Below are positions 1-8,488 of a stretch of 64,000 nucleotides of DNA, piece by piece; position 1 is the stretch's first letter, and every line of letters starts with the position of its first letter. Source of the DNA: Saccharomonospora glauca K62. Lineage in GTDB: Bacteria > Actinomycetota > Actinomycetes > Mycobacteriales > Pseudonocardiaceae. The notes under the pieces were generated by a model. That model searched no databases and was not told the origin of the DNA. It worked only from the letters and a program-made list of their open reading frames with translations. The position numbers were made by a program, and so were the translations under genes. Location: the NCBI RefSeq assembly GCF_000243395.2, contig NZ_CM001484.1:2351847-2415846 (forward strand), given 5' to 3'.

Positions 1-204
1 CACGAGGTCATGGCCACCACGCCCGAACCCGACACGATCACCGTCGCCGGTGGTCAGCTCGTCTACGAGTTCCCCGGACGCGGTGACAGCGCGCTGACGG
101 TGACGTTCGACCTGCGCCCCACCTCGGGACCGGGCGTGCTGGACGCGGTGGTGGGGGACGTGTCCGGGCCGCCCGTGCGTTTCCGGCAGTTCGTCTACCC
201 CTGA
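1..204 (+). CDS. C-terminal fragment of an unknown protein (5' end outside window)
   Basis: The reading frame is open from base 1 and stops at 202-204, so this is the end of a gene that begins upstream. The visible 67 residues contain alternating hydrophobic and polar stretches suggestive of a beta-sheet domain and end in the residues FRQFVYP. There is no recognisable family motif. The ATG at position 10 is in frame but has no ribosome-binding site and is probably internal. The stop lies 17 bases before the DUF421 gene, so the two may be cotranscribed. Confidence 0.6.
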   Translation, partial: HEVMATTPEPDTITVAGGQLVYEFPGRGDSALTVTFDLRPTSGPGVLDAVVGDVSGPPVRFRQFVYP

Positions 205-221
205 TACGAAAGAGGACGTCC

Positions 222-719
222 GTGGACACCGTGATCCGCACGCTGGCGATCTACCTGATCATCGTGGTGCTGTTCCGCGTCACCGGCAAACGCACCATGT
301 CCCAGGTGACCACCGTCGACTTGGTGCTGCTGCTGGTGATCAGCGAGGCCACCCAACAGGCGTTGCTCGGTAACGACTTCTCCCTCACCACCGCGGCGCT
401 GGTGATCGTCACCCTGGTGTTCTTCGACCGCTTCGCCGATCTGCTGAAGTTCAAGTCCAAGAAGTTCAGCAAGCTGGTCGAGGGCGCTCCGGTCGTCCTC
501 GTCGCCCACGGCAGACCGCTGGAGCAGCGTCTCCGCAAGGAACACCTCAACGTCGACGACGTGCTCGCCGCCGCCCGCAGCCAACGGGGACTGCTCCGGT
601 TGGACCAGATCGACTACGCCATCCTGGAAGGCTCCGGCGGCATCAGCATCATCCCCGCCACCGACACCGCGTCACGCGACCGCGCCGGAGGAGAAACGTC
701 GGCGCCGCCCGGAGCCTGA
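222..719 (+). CDS. DUF421 (YetF-like) membrane protein
   Basis: A 165-residue protein with three hydrophobic segments (about residues 5-19, 31-48 and 56-72) followed by a soluble domain. The soluble part carries the DUF421 pattern: a conserved strand (GAPVVLVAHGRPL, about 87-99), the helix RKEHLNVDDVLAAAR and a final EGSGGISII-like strand. The family is known for three transmembrane helices plus a small cytosolic domain; its biochemical role is poorly defined, with links to spore-envelope and stress physiology in Bacillus. The GTG start at 222 follows GAAAGAGGACGTCC, an acceptable ribosome-binding site. The last 20 residues are low complexity. A second DUF421 protein is encoded at 42545-43090. 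Confidence 0.85.
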   Translation: MDTVIRTLAIYLIIVVLFRVTGKRTMSQVTTVDLVLLLVISEATQQALLGNDFSLTTAALVIVTLVFFDRFADLLKFKSKKFSKLVEGAPVVLVAHGRPLEQRLRKEHLNVDDVLAAARSQRGLLRLDQIDYAILEGSGGISIIPATDTASRDRAGGETSAPPGA

Positions 720-832
720 CCCCCGTCGCGTGTCGGGCCGGGCAGCGGGTGTCGGATGGACGAAGATCGCGGTGAACTAGTCTCCGATGCGGATCACCCG
801 CACACCTTTTCCATCTGGGGGAGAAAGTTCCG

Positions 833-955
833 ATGCCCAAGCGAATCAACCGTCGAGCCCTTCTGGTCGGTTTCTTCGCCATGCCCGTCCTCGTCGCGTG
901 TGGAGATCCCGCGAAGCAGAGGCTGCGTGGCAGGAGGCGTGTCGTCAAGCACTGA
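833..955 (+). CDS. 40-residue putative lipoprotein peptide or lipoprotein remnant
   Basis: The ATG at 833 follows GGGGGAGAAAG at good spacing. The product has an Arg/Lys N-terminus, a short hydrophobic stretch (LLVGFFAMPVLVA) and a lipobox-like VLVAC at residues 19-23, then only about 17 charged residues before the stop at 953-955. A perfect hairpin starts six bases after the stop. It could be a genuine small lipoprotein or the stump of a longer one truncated by mutation. No family is recognised. Confidence 0.4.
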   Translation: MPKRINRRALLVGFFAMPVLVACGDPAKQRLRGRRRVVKH

Positions 956-1677
956 GGGCCCGTCTTGCCCATCGCCTCCGTGATGGGCAAGACGCGGTTT
1001 CGCCTGTTTTCGTCCCGGCTCCTGCCCACGGAAGTGGCGCTCGGCGATGGCCGGGGTGCTCAGCGCACGCCTCACCACGTCTTACTTCCCGGCAGTTCGC
1101 CGCATGGCTCCGGCACCGTTCGTCATCACCACTATGGGACCCGGTGGGCGCTGATCGCCCTCGTCTACTTGTCGCCGTTGTTGTCGGTGGTGGGTTCTTC
1201 CGTGTGTTCTCGGATCGTGGCGGCGCTCGCCCTCCCGGCTTCGACCAGCGAAAAGACCGAGGCTCGTTGACTTCTTTTAGTTAATGTCATTTACTTAGTG
1301 ATCATTATTTTCTGGTCGGTCGCGAAGCACGCCCCAATCGGTAGGCGTCTTCGGGGCGACGAGGGAACCATTGGGCGACACGGAGTGCGACAACGGACAT
1401 GGCCCGCCAACCGGGGAAGAACGGCGATTCCGCAGCGGGAAGACCCCTGTGTCCAGGGATGTCGTGAATCCGGTCACCGAGTCGGGTCCGCTTTCCTCCC
1501 GAGGACAAGGCGTCGTCGACGTCCGGTGTCGCTCGTGCCGCGGGCGGGGACCCGGTGCGGAGGCACGGATCACCGCGGAAGTGGCCCGAGTCGAGCTCAG
1601 TGACTTCCTCGGCCTTCCAACCGGACCAGCAGAGTCTTGGGTCCGCTGCATGACGTGAAAACGCAAGGAGGGAACAT
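956..1677. other. Gene-poor stretch of about 720 bases
   Basis: Several open frames cross this stretch on both strands, but none has a clear ribosome-binding site, a recognisable motif or consistent third-position GC. Apart from the hairpin at 961-994, the notable part is an AT-rich patch at 1267-1316. That patch contains TTGACT (1267-1272) and TTTACT (1290-1295) with 17-base spacing, a weak promoter-like pair. It lies about 380 bases upstream of the next gene, so a long leader or an unseen small RNA is possible but unproven. Confidence 0.4.
961..994 (+). terminator. Perfect 13-bp inverted repeat, probable terminator
   Basis: The left arm CGTCTTGCCCATC (961-973) and right arm GATGGGCAAGACG (982-994) are perfectly complementary around an 8-base loop. 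The tail CGGTTTCGCCTGTTTT is moderately T-rich. It lies directly behind the small lipoprotein ORF and closes the DUF421-side transcription unit. Confidence 0.65.
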
Positions 1678-2601
1678 ATGGACATCACCGACGTGGCCGC
1701 GCGGGCCGTGGCCATCGTGGGCAGTTACCTGGCGGACGTCGCCGCAGGCGTTGTCGACCGGGCCCAGCGGTCGGCGCCCCAGGCGCTGACCGCCTTGATC
1801 GCGGATCGGCTCGGCCGTACCCAGGCTGGGGCGGCCCTGCTGCAGCAGCTCCAGCTCCAGCCCGCCGATGCGGGGGTTAGGGAACAGGTCAACGCGGCGG
1901 TTGCGGGGATGGCGGCCGAGGATCCGGGGTTCGCCGCGGAACTGGAACGCGCCGTCGGGGCCGTGGCCGCCCCGGACAACACGATCGACCGTGCGATGGC
2001 GCAAGGACAGGTCACTTTCCACACCTCGGGTGGGTCGATGGAGCGAACTGTCATCGCGGGCCGCGACGTCGACCAGTCCCGCCGGTTGAAAATCGGCGGT
2101 GGGCTCGTCGCCGTGCTGTTGTTGGGCGCAACGGGAGGCGCGGCGGGCACCTACTTCGTGCTCGACGGCAACGAGCCGGCACCACCCGCACCGACCCAGA
2201 GCATCAGGCCTGACGCAGCCGACTCCGACGTCACCGACATTGGCATCGGAGACGACTCCACGGACGTCGTCGAGAATCCGGCTACCGTCGACGAGATGCC
2301 GAATTCCTCGGACAGCGTCCCGGTCGACGGGTATCTCGTTGCGGAACCGGACACTGGCGTGCCGGGAAGTACCGTCGTGCTGACGGGAACGGACTTCTTC
2401 GCCGGTGAACGTGTGCGAATCTATTGGAACAGTATCGCGGAATACAACGCGTTGCGCGACACCACCGCTGACGAGAACGGAGCCGTCTCGGTCGAGGTCA
2501 CAGTCCCCACGGACGCCGACGTGAACGAGATCTACCACGTCTACGCGCTGGGTTTGACCAGCAATCACAAAATCAACACGCTGTATCACGTCACGGAATA
2601 A
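1678..2601 (+). CDS. Single-pass membrane protein with extracellular IPT/TIG-like domain
   Basis: 307 residues. Residues 1-100 form an Ala-rich helical cytosolic part, followed by a Gly/Ser-containing strand region (about 110-132). A transmembrane helix spans about 139-162, then comes an acidic Ser/Pro/Asp linker (about 165-215). The C-terminal 80 residues read as a beta-sandwich of the IPT/TIG type (GVPGSTVVLTGTDFFAGERV at 227-246). The ATG at 1678 follows a strong AAGGAGGG. The N-terminal helical plus short Gly-rich arrangement recalls actinobacterial proteins that pair with signalling modules, but I cannot assign a function. It stands alone between a gene-poor region and the WXG100 cluster. 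Confidence 0.7.
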   Translation: MDITDVAARAVAIVGSYLADVAAGVVDRAQRSAPQALTALIADRLGRTQAGAALLQQLQLQPADAGVREQVNAAVAGMAAEDPGFAAELERAVGAVAAPDNTIDRAMAQGQVTFHTSGGSMERTVIAGRDVDQSRRLKIGGGLVAVLLLGATGGAAGTYFVLDGNEPAPPAPTQSIRPDAADSDVTDIGIGDDSTDVVENPATVDEMPNSSDSVPVDGYLVAEPDTGVPGSTVVLTGTDFFAGERVRIYWNSIAEYNALRDTTADENGAVSVEVTVPTDADVNEIYHVYALGLTSNHKINTLYHVTE

Positions 2602-2805
2602 CGTTGTTCCCCACGCCCCCGAGATGGGCGTGCGAACAAATGCAACCCCCCTTGCGTGCGCCGAAGGGCGAACGACTCCGGCGCACGCAAGATCACGGGA
2701 CCCAATCCCGCCGTCGTCCACAGACCACACCCGACCGGGAACCGGTGGGCGCCTCCACGCCGTCAAAAGCGGCGTCGTTGCCGACGACGGAAGGAGGCAC
2801 CTTCA

Positions 2806-3102
2806 ATGAGCACGGACTCCGCCCGTGTCACGGCGCCCGAGGTCATCCCACCCGTGGTGTACGTGCCGTGCAGCGCGGTCGCCGAGGACGAGGTGACGGT
2901 CGACGTGCGCGAAAGCCGAAACGGTGAGCGGGTGTTGCTGGTCTACTCCGCGCTGGACCGGTTGATCGAGCTGGCCGGCCCACACCAACCCTGGGTACTC
3001 CTACCGACCGCCCAGCTCGAACAGGTCAACGAGTACGCGCCGTTCGACATGATCGTGTTCGACATGGAGATCCCCGAAGAGCACCGGCGGAAGGCGGCGT
3101 GA
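2806..3102 (+). CDS. SAV_915-type small protein
   Basis: 98 residues, ATG at 2806 behind GAAGGAGGCACCTTCA. The middle reads VLLVYSALDRLIELAGPHQP followed by a leucine-rich stretch, the pattern of the actinobacterial SAV_915 family: a small alpha/beta domain often found beside WXG100 or ESX-related genes. Its stop is four bases before the next ATG, so it is translationally coupled to the WXG100-like gene. A chaperone or accessory role for the neighbouring secreted proteins is an inference from position only. Confidence 0.65.
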   Translation: MSTDSARVTAPEVIPPVVYVPCSAVAEDEVTVDVRESRNGERVLLVYSALDRLIELAGPHQPWVLLPTAQLEQVNEYAPFDMIVFDMEIPEEHRRKAA

Positions 3103-3106
3103 CGAC

Positions 3107-3382
3107 ATGTCCGACGGATACGAACTCGATCCCACGACACTGGAGGCCGTCGCCGGGAAGCTGCGGAACGCCTCCACCACCCTCAGCGGTGTCGACCTCG
3201 GCCAGGGCCCACCGGACGCCGGCAACCTCACCGACCTCATGGCCGGGGTGATGACCAAGCTCGTGAACGACACCTCGGAACTGGTGGCGGGCGCGGGCGC
3301 CGCGGGCGACCAGGTCGCGAAGGCCCGACAGGAATACCTCGACCAGGAACAGCGAGTCCGTGAGGACCTGTCCGTCGACTGA
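3107..3382 (+). CDS. WXG100-like helical hairpin protein
   Basis: 91 residues predicted to form two long helices separated by a Gly/Pro turn (LGQGPPDAGNL, about 31-41). This matches the size and shape of ESX/WXG100 partners, although the central WXG is replaced by the turn. The C-terminal helix ends in EYLDQEQRVRED, which resembles the YxxxD/E export signal of ESX substrates. It starts four bases after the SAV_915-type gene and sits 29 bases before the larger WXG protein at 3412, suggesting a heterodimer partner. Confidence 0.65.
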   Translation: MSDGYELDPTTLEAVAGKLRNASTTLSGVDLGQGPPDAGNLTDLMAGVMTKLVNDTSELVAGAGAAGDQVAKARQEYLDQEQRVREDLSVD

Positions 3383-3411
3383 CCTCGCCGAGGAAGGACA
3401 CCGACACCACG

Positions 3412-4560
3412 ATGAGCATCGACACCAAGATCGAGGGGGACCCGGAAACCATCCGCACCGCCGCGCGCTGGCTGCGGAACACTCTCGCCGAGGCCGTTCA
3501 CGACTGCACAACACAAATCTACGCCGCGCGAACGGACACCGAAGCCGACTGGACCGGCCCCGCCGGGGACGCGTTCCGCGAGAAGATGACCAACGGCGGT
3601 AAGAAGGCGGACGGCATCGCCGACGACGCCCGTAGCGCCGCGGACCACTTCGATCGCTTCGCCGACGACCTGCACACCGCACAGACCCGCATGGAACGGG
3701 CCCGCGCGATCGCCAGGGACGGCGGCGTCACGGTGCAGGGCACCCAGATCATCGATCCGGGCCCCGGCCCCGACGCTCCCGGCGACCTGCCCGACGACGC
3801 CACCCCCGAGCAACGGGCCCAGCACGCCGACGCCGTCACCGCACACCAACAGCACGCGAGGAAGCTCGCCGCCTACCGGGAAGCGGCCACCGAGGCGTCC
3901 TCGGCCAGGGAGGAGTTCAACCTCAAGGAATCGATCACCAAGAACCTCCTCTACGAGGTACAGAAAAAGCCACCGTTCCACGCTTCCTTCGTCGCCGACG
4001 GGCTCTTCGCGGGCTACGCCGCCAACCGGGCCGCCGCGAAGGCGTTGACCGCGAAATGGGCCAGGATGGGCGCCGCGCGCCAACTGTCCAATGTCACCGG
4101 AATAACACATCGCGGCCTGCCGCACAGCGACACGGGCAGGGCACTCAAAGCGGCGGAACGGGCTCGCGGCGCGGCGGCCAACGCGAGGACGTGGAGCCGC
4201 ACCGCCCGAGCCGTCGGCGGCAAGATACCCGTCCTCGGACTCGGCATCACCGCCGCCAGTACGGCGTACGACATCGCGGCGGGTGACACGCCCGCGGGCA
4301 AGGCCATCGTGGTCAACGGTGGCAGCCTGGCCGCCTCCATCGCGGCGGGCGCCGCGGTCGGCTCGGTGGTCCCGGTGGGAGGAACCGTGGTCGGCGCCAT
4401 CGTCGGCACGGGTGTCGGCCTCGTCGCCAGCGGCGCGCTGGGAACCGCCTGGGACGCGGCCGCGAACACCGAGATCGGCAAAGCGGTCACCGACGGCATC
4501 AACAAGGGTGCCTCCGCGATCGGCAACGGCCTGAAGAAGGCCTGGAACTCGATCTTCTAG
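3412..4560 (+). CDS. Large WXG100-type effector with C-terminal glycine-zipper region
   Basis: 382 residues. The N-terminal 100 residues are a WXG100 domain with DWTGPAGDAF (about 43-52) as the WXG turn. A Pro/Asp linker and a charged helix follow (about 110-190). The last 140 residues alternate Gly/Ala/Val-rich hydrophobic segments (GITAASTAYDIAAG, then GGSLAASIAAGAAVGSVVPV and GTVVGAIVGTGVGLV), a glycine-zipper pattern typical of pore-forming or membrane-inserting polymorphic toxins and of toxin pretoxin regions. No immunity gene is evident downstream. It is the last gene of the small cluster; the toxin idea is inference. Confidence 0.65.
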   Translation: MSIDTKIEGDPETIRTAARWLRNTLAEAVHDCTTQIYAARTDTEADWTGPAGDAFREKMTNGGKKADGIADDARSAADHFDRFADDLHTAQTRMERARAIARDGGVTVQGTQIIDPGPGPDAPGDLPDDATPEQRAQHADAVTAHQQHARKLAAYREAATEASSAREEFNLKESITKNLLYEVQKKPPFHASFVADGLFAGYAANRAAAKALTAKWARMGAARQLSNVTGITHRGLPHSDTGRALKAAERARGAAANARTWSRTARAVGGKIPVLGLGITAASTAYDIAAGDTPAGKAIVVNGGSLAASIAAGAAVGSVVPVGGTVVGAIVGTGVGLVASGALGTAWDAAANTEIGKAVTDGINKGASAIGNGLKKAWNSIF

Positions 4561-4629
4561 CCCCGGTTACCGCCGTGGCTCGCCGGGAGTCGTGCGTGGT
4601 GGCGGGCCGGAGCCCGGCCCGCCGGCGGC

Positions 4630-5733
4630 GTGGGTGACACTGGACGCGTGGTCGAGGAGCTGGCAAGCGCCGAACGGGCGCGGGAGAAAACCCCACAGGG
4701 CGTGTGCGCGCTGGACGGCTGCGACAACCCCTTGCCGCCGCCCGCCGTGGACGAGAACGGACGCCGCAAGGGCGGCAGGCCTTCCTCCTACTGCTGCAAG
4801 GCCCACGCCGACGCCGCCTCACGGCAACGCCGAGCCGCGCGCACCGCGGCCGTGGTGGACCCTCTCGTGGAGCTGCGCCGCGCGGCCGAGGCTTTCGAGA
4901 CCGCGTCCGCTCCCCTACGCGCGGCCCTCGCCGACATGACCCAGCGTCTCACCACGGCCGAGGACCAAGCCCTCGCGCAGGTGAAACAGGCCGAAGAGCA
5001 GGCACTGGCGGCCCGGTCCGACGCCGAGGAAGCCCAACAGCGGGCCGAACGCGCCGAACGCGACCGAGACCACGCGCTCGCCCGGGCTCGCGACGACCGG
5101 GCCGCACGAGAAAACGCCGAACTCGCCGCCCAACACGCCAAGGACGAAGCCGAGTCCGTCAAGAGCCAGGCCTGGGCCGCGATCGCCGACCACGAACGCG
5201 CCCGCGGCGCGGCGGAGTCCGCCGCGAACGAGGCGATCCGCGCCCGCGACGCCCTGGCCGCCGAGCTCGACACCACCCGACGCGCCCTGGATGCCGTGCG
5301 CGCCGAACGCGACGACCTCGCCCGGCAACTGCAGGACACGAAACGCGAACTGCACGACCTCACCGCGGCCCACTCGGCGACCACGGAACGCCTCACCGCC
5401 GCCACCACACAGAACGACACCCTGCGCGCCGAGCTCGACACCACCCGAGCCGACCTCACCGCCGCCCGCGAGGAAACAGCCGCGCTCCGGGCCGAGCTCG
5501 ACACCACCCGCGACCAACTCGCGGCCGAACGCACCGCCCGATCCGTGGCCGAAGCCAAGGCCGACGCCGCGCACACCGCACTCGCCGACAAGGACACCCG
5601 CATCGCCGAGCTCACCGAGCAACTCCGCAGGGCTCACGCCCACCTCGACCGGGTCCTCGCCGACAAGGACACCCGTGCCTCCGACCAGCCGTCCGGGGAA
5701 CGGCCCGAGGAAAGCCAGGCGCTCGAGAGCTGA
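4630..5733 (+). CDS. Coiled-coil protein with N-terminal Cys-rich zinc-binding motif
   Basis: 367 residues. The N-terminus has C26, C31, C55, C56 and H59 around RRKGGRPSSYCCKAHADAAS, a motif recurring in actinobacterial proteins that precede long coiled coils and probably binds zinc or DNA. Residues from about 83 to 345 are almost entirely Ala/Glu/Arg/Asp heptads with repeated AELDTTR units, predicting a long coiled coil. A structural or chromosome-associated role is possible but unsupported. GTG at 4630 is the first start; GTG at 4648 is an alternative. It is followed closely by the GH114 lipoprotein. Confidence 0.65.
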   Translation: MGDTGRVVEELASAERAREKTPQGVCALDGCDNPLPPPAVDENGRRKGGRPSSYCCKAHADAASRQRRAARTAAVVDPLVELRRAAEAFETASAPLRAALADMTQRLTTAEDQALAQVKQAEEQALAARSDAEEAQQRAERAERDRDHALARARDDRAARENAELAAQHAKDEAESVKSQAWAAIADHERARGAAESAANEAIRARDALAAELDTTRRALDAVRAERDDLARQLQDTKRELHDLTAAHSATTERLTAATTQNDTLRAELDTTRADLTAAREETAALRAELDTTRDQLAAERTARSVAEAKADAAHTALADKDTRIAELTEQLRRAHAHLDRVLADKDTRASDQPSGERPEESQALES

Positions 5734-5783
5734 CATCCGCTCGCTACACTCCGGCGGATCACTCATCCCCGGGGGTTCCGTCC

Positions 5784-6713
5784 TTGTATCCCACCACCCG
5801 TTGCTCGGCGGCGATACTCGCCGTCCTGTTCACCCTGGCCGCCTGTCACTCGGCTCCCGGCGAGCCCACCACGGCGACACCCCACGCCGCCCTGCCGGAG
5901 ACACCCTCCATGGCCTATCAACTCCAGGGCTATCCCGACGGCACCCTCGACGCGCTCGTCGACGCGCCCCACGACATCGCCGTCATCGACCTCGCCCGCG
6001 ACGGCGGGCGGGACTACTTCACCGCCGACGAGATCACGCGAGTGCGAGAATCCGGCACCATGGTGCTGGCCTACTTCGAGATCGGTTCCCTCGAAGACTT
6101 CCGCCCGGAGTTCGACCGAATCGAAGCCCACCACGGCGACCTGGTGCTCAACGACGTCCCGTCCTGGCCCAGTGAACGCTTCGTGCGGTACTGGGACGAC
6201 CGCTGGTGGGACGACACCGTGCGCCCCCGTCTGGACCGGGCCCTGCGAACCGGCTTCGACGGCGTGTACCTGGACACGCTCATCGCCTACGAACAAATCG
6301 ACCTCGCGCTGGTGGACGGCCACGACAGGCGCAGCCTCGCCGAGGAGATGGCGGCCCTGGTGATACGGATCGCCGAGTACGCCCACACCCGACGCCCCGG
6401 CTTCCTCGTCTTCCCGCAGAACGCGCCCGAACTCCGGCAATTCGCCGGATACGTCGACGCCATCGACGGCATCGGCATGGAGGACCTGTTCTTCCTCGAC
6501 ACCGATCGACCGTGCGAGGAGGACTACTGCACCGAAAACCTCCACCACGTCCGTGCGCTCCGCGACGCCGGTAAGACGGTGCTGGCGGTTGACTACGCGA
6601 CCGACCCCGACAACGTCGCCGAGGCCTGCCGCCGGCATCGGGAGGAAGGTTTCGGCGGAACGGTCACGACCGTGGACCTCGACACCATCGCCCCACCCTG
6701 CCCCTGGAGGTGA
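5784..6713 (+). CDS. GH114-type putative endo-alpha-1,4-polygalactosaminidase lipoprotein
   Basis: About 309 residues. A TTG at 5784, preceded by GGGGGT, gives an Arg-containing N-terminus, a hydrophobic core (AAILAVLFTLA) and a lipobox LAAC, so it should be an exported lipoprotein. The mature part follows the TM1410/MJ1477-like TIM-barrel family: IAVIDLARDGG early, MVLAYFEIGSLEDFR, a WW-containing stretch, GFDGVYLDTL with the acidic residue expected at the barrel end, FPQNAPEL and GMEDLFF. The family is assigned to glycan hydrolysis of galactosaminogalactan-like polymers. Its stop overlaps the start of the next ORF (GTGA at 6710-6713). Confidence 0.75.
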   Translation: MYPTTRCSAAILAVLFTLAACHSAPGEPTTATPHAALPETPSMAYQLQGYPDGTLDALVDAPHDIAVIDLARDGGRDYFTADEITRVRESGTMVLAYFEIGSLEDFRPEFDRIEAHHGDLVLNDVPSWPSERFVRYWDDRWWDDTVRPRLDRALRTGFDGVYLDTLIAYEQIDLALVDGHDRRSLAEEMAALVIRIAEYAHTRRPGFLVFPQNAPELRQFAGYVDAIDGIGMEDLFFLDTDRPCEEDYCTENLHHVRALRDAGKTVLAVDYATDPDNVAEACRRHREEGFGGTVTTVDLDTIAPPCPWR

Positions 6714-8431
6714 GCCACTCGGAAGTTGTACCCCGTAAGGGGTTACGACCAGACCTCCGAACGGCGGTTTACACCACTCCGGTGCAGCCGGAACGTAGGA
6801 GGGTGAGGCGGAAACGACTGGACCGAGCGTACCGTCGCGCCCGTTACAGACGTTGGGGAACACAATACGCGACGGTGATTCTGAGTCGGCCCCTGCGTTC
6901 CTCGGCTCATCGCGGCGAATGGCCGGACATCGCCGAGAAATTGTTGGACGTCATGCTGCGAGCCCGTGACGAGCGGGCCCGTGCCCGAGCGCGAGCCGCG
7001 GTCGAGTCGGCGTGGGCGACCAACGACGCGGCCCGTGACGAACTCTGGCGCGCGGCCCGGCGGCTCCTCAATGCGCACTACAACCAAGGAGCGTTCCGGA
7101 ATGACGAGGTCAACGCGGTGCTGCGGTTCCTTCTGGAACCTGTCCCCCATTGCCGTTACGTGCCGCGGGTACGACTGCTGACGTGCTTGTGGCCCGAGCC
7201 CAGCCACGAGGAGCGCCGCGCCGGGGACGGTGAGCCCGAACTCACACCCTTGATCAAGGCCGCGATCGGGGACAAAGACTTCCCCGCCCGCGACGCTCTC
7301 CTCGAACTGCTGTGCACCACCGACCACCCACGCCTGCTCACCGAACTCACCCATGCCCTGGAGAAAAGCCCCGACAGAATCTCGCAGTCCGACACTCGGG
7401 TAGTCGACGACTACGACCTGTGGGACGACAACGGTGAACCCCGCCCACTGTTACGAATCCTGACCACCAACCCCCACCTACCTCTCCGCCCCGAGATTCC
7501 GGACACGGCACTGGTGAGCATCCTGCGGAACAGGTTCGACCTCCTGGGCGAGTACGACCAGGAAACCTCGGCCCGCGCGTTGGTCACGGTGCTGGCCACC
7601 ACCCACAAAATCCCCGCCGAAACCTCGGCCGCCCGTGTCGTGGAAGGCTGCCGCCGGGCGCTCCGGGAACTGCTGCCGGGCGCAGGTCGGGAACTGGTAT
7701 GCCAACGAGCGATCGCTGGCGACGACGAATCGATCACCGCTGCGATCGACGCGGGCTACCGGCCCTCCAACGAGGAACTGCACCCGCTTTTCCTCTTCTC
7801 GACAGAGCAGTGGGACGCCTACGACCGTCTCGACCCCAACGGCGAAGCACTGATCTCCGGACTCCTCACCCTACCTCATGTTCAGATCGAAGCAGCAGTC
7901 ACCCACCTGCTCGAAGTCCTCGGCACTCACGAGATACCCCCGACAGCAGCGAGGAAAGCTCGGTCCGCGCTACGACGCCTGCCCGCACCGCCAAAAGGAC
8001 AAGACTCTCCGGACCATCCGGAAACGATCGCCAGAGAGACCGTCTGCCACCGCGCCATGTGGGGTGACACGCAGGCCAAAGCCGCCGCGCGCGAGGCGGG
8101 CTACCGGCCCTCCGACAAGAAGCTGTATCCGGCCTTCCTGTTCCTGACCGAGCAGTGGGACGCCTACGACCGCCTCAAAGCCAGTACCCGACTCCGGAAA
8201 CTGCTCGACGAGTCACCTCGCTATCCCCTCCCACCCCTGTCCGTGTTCGAAGAAGTAGCCCTGCGATCAGGACGAAGACTCCCCGATTCATACGACCCCT
8301 CTCGCCATCGTCGCCATCGTCGCCGCGATCGTCGCCGCACCGGCATCACCGGCGGGTACCACACCGACTACAGCTCCCCCGGCGGTGACGTCGGCGGTGG
8401 CTACGACGGCGGAAGCTTCGGAAGCTACTGA
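6710..8431 (+). CDS. Unassigned tandem paralogue A: helical repeats with Gly/Tyr-rich tail
   Basis: 573 residues by the GTG at 6710, which overlaps the upstream stop by four bases. The start is uncertain because no ribosome-binding site is well placed. The N-terminus is Arg-rich, followed by helical Arg/Ala/Glu segments. Two internal modules (about 327-375 and 442-490) share the pattern VC-x-RA-x5-D... AGYRPS... FLF-x-TEQWDAYDRL. A basic His/Arg stretch (530-543) precedes a tail rich in Gly, Tyr, Ser and Asp (548-573). The repeat module resembles alpha-helical units seen in large actinobacterial multidomain proteins, but I do not recognise the whole protein. The closely related paralogue B follows directly. 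Confidence 0.7.
   Translation: MSHSEVVPRKGLRPDLRTAVYTTPVQPERRRVRRKRLDRAYRRARYRRWGTQYATVILSRPLRSSAHRGEWPDIAEKLLDVMLRARDERARARARAAVESAWATNDAARDELWRAARRLLNAHYNQGAFRNDEVNAVLRFLLEPVPHCRYVPRVRLLTCLWPEPSHEERRAGDGEPELTPLIKAAIGDKDFPARDALLELLCTTDHPRLLTELTHALEKSPDRISQSDTRVVDDYDLWDDNGEPRPLLRILTTNPHLPLRPEIPDTALVSILRNRFDLLGEYDQETSARALVTVLATTHKIPAETSAARVVEGCRRALRELLPGAGRELVCQRAIAGDDESITAAIDAGYRPSNEELHPLFLFSTEQWDAYDRLDPNGEALISGLLTLPHVQIEAAVTHLLEVLGTHEIPPTAARKARSALRRLPAPPKGQDSPDHPETIARETVCHRAMWGDTQAKAAAREAGYRPSDKKLYPAFLFLTEQWDAYDRLKASTRLRKLLDESPRYPLPPLSVFEEVALRSGRRLPDSYDPSRHRRHRRRDRRRTGITGGYHTDYSSPGGDVGGGYDGGSFGSY
6754..6819 (+). repeat. 66-bp tract identical to 8503-8568
   Basis: Bases 6754-6819 are identical to 8503-8568 over 66 positions. 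Both copies lie near the 5' end of the tandem paralogues in the same reading frame, encoding the peptide around TAVYTTPVQPERRRVRRKR. Sequence before and after diverges at once. Confidence 0.9.
6962..7035 (+). repeat. 74-bp tract identical to 8717-8790
   Basis: Bases 6962-7035 are identical to 8717-8790 and encode the same RDERARARARAAVESAWA region in both paralogues, while flanking codons differ at synonymous and nonsynonymous sites. This patchwork suggests recent local gene conversion. Confidence 0.85.
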
Positions 8432-8488
8432 CCAACCGCACCGAATTTCCGCCACGGCCGTACTCCCAGACGGATCGATAGCTGACCC

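Noticed and set aside
1678..2601. RHIM or amyloid-signalling motif in the Gly/Ser strand region (about residues 110-132)
   Set aside because: The tetrad core expected for RHIM-like motifs is not present and there is no adjacent NLR or effector gene.
1597..2766. 389-codon minus-strand frame over the IPT-like protein
   Set aside because: The plus-strand gene has a strong ribosome-binding site, a transmembrane helix and a sensible domain order; the antisense product is Arg/Gly/Val-rich without motifs.
6776..6812. AGGAGG within the 66-bp tract as a ribosome-binding site for an internal start
   Set aside because: The GTG directly after it has zero spacing and no conserved start codon follows at a workable distance in both copies; the bases encode a shared Arg-rich peptide.
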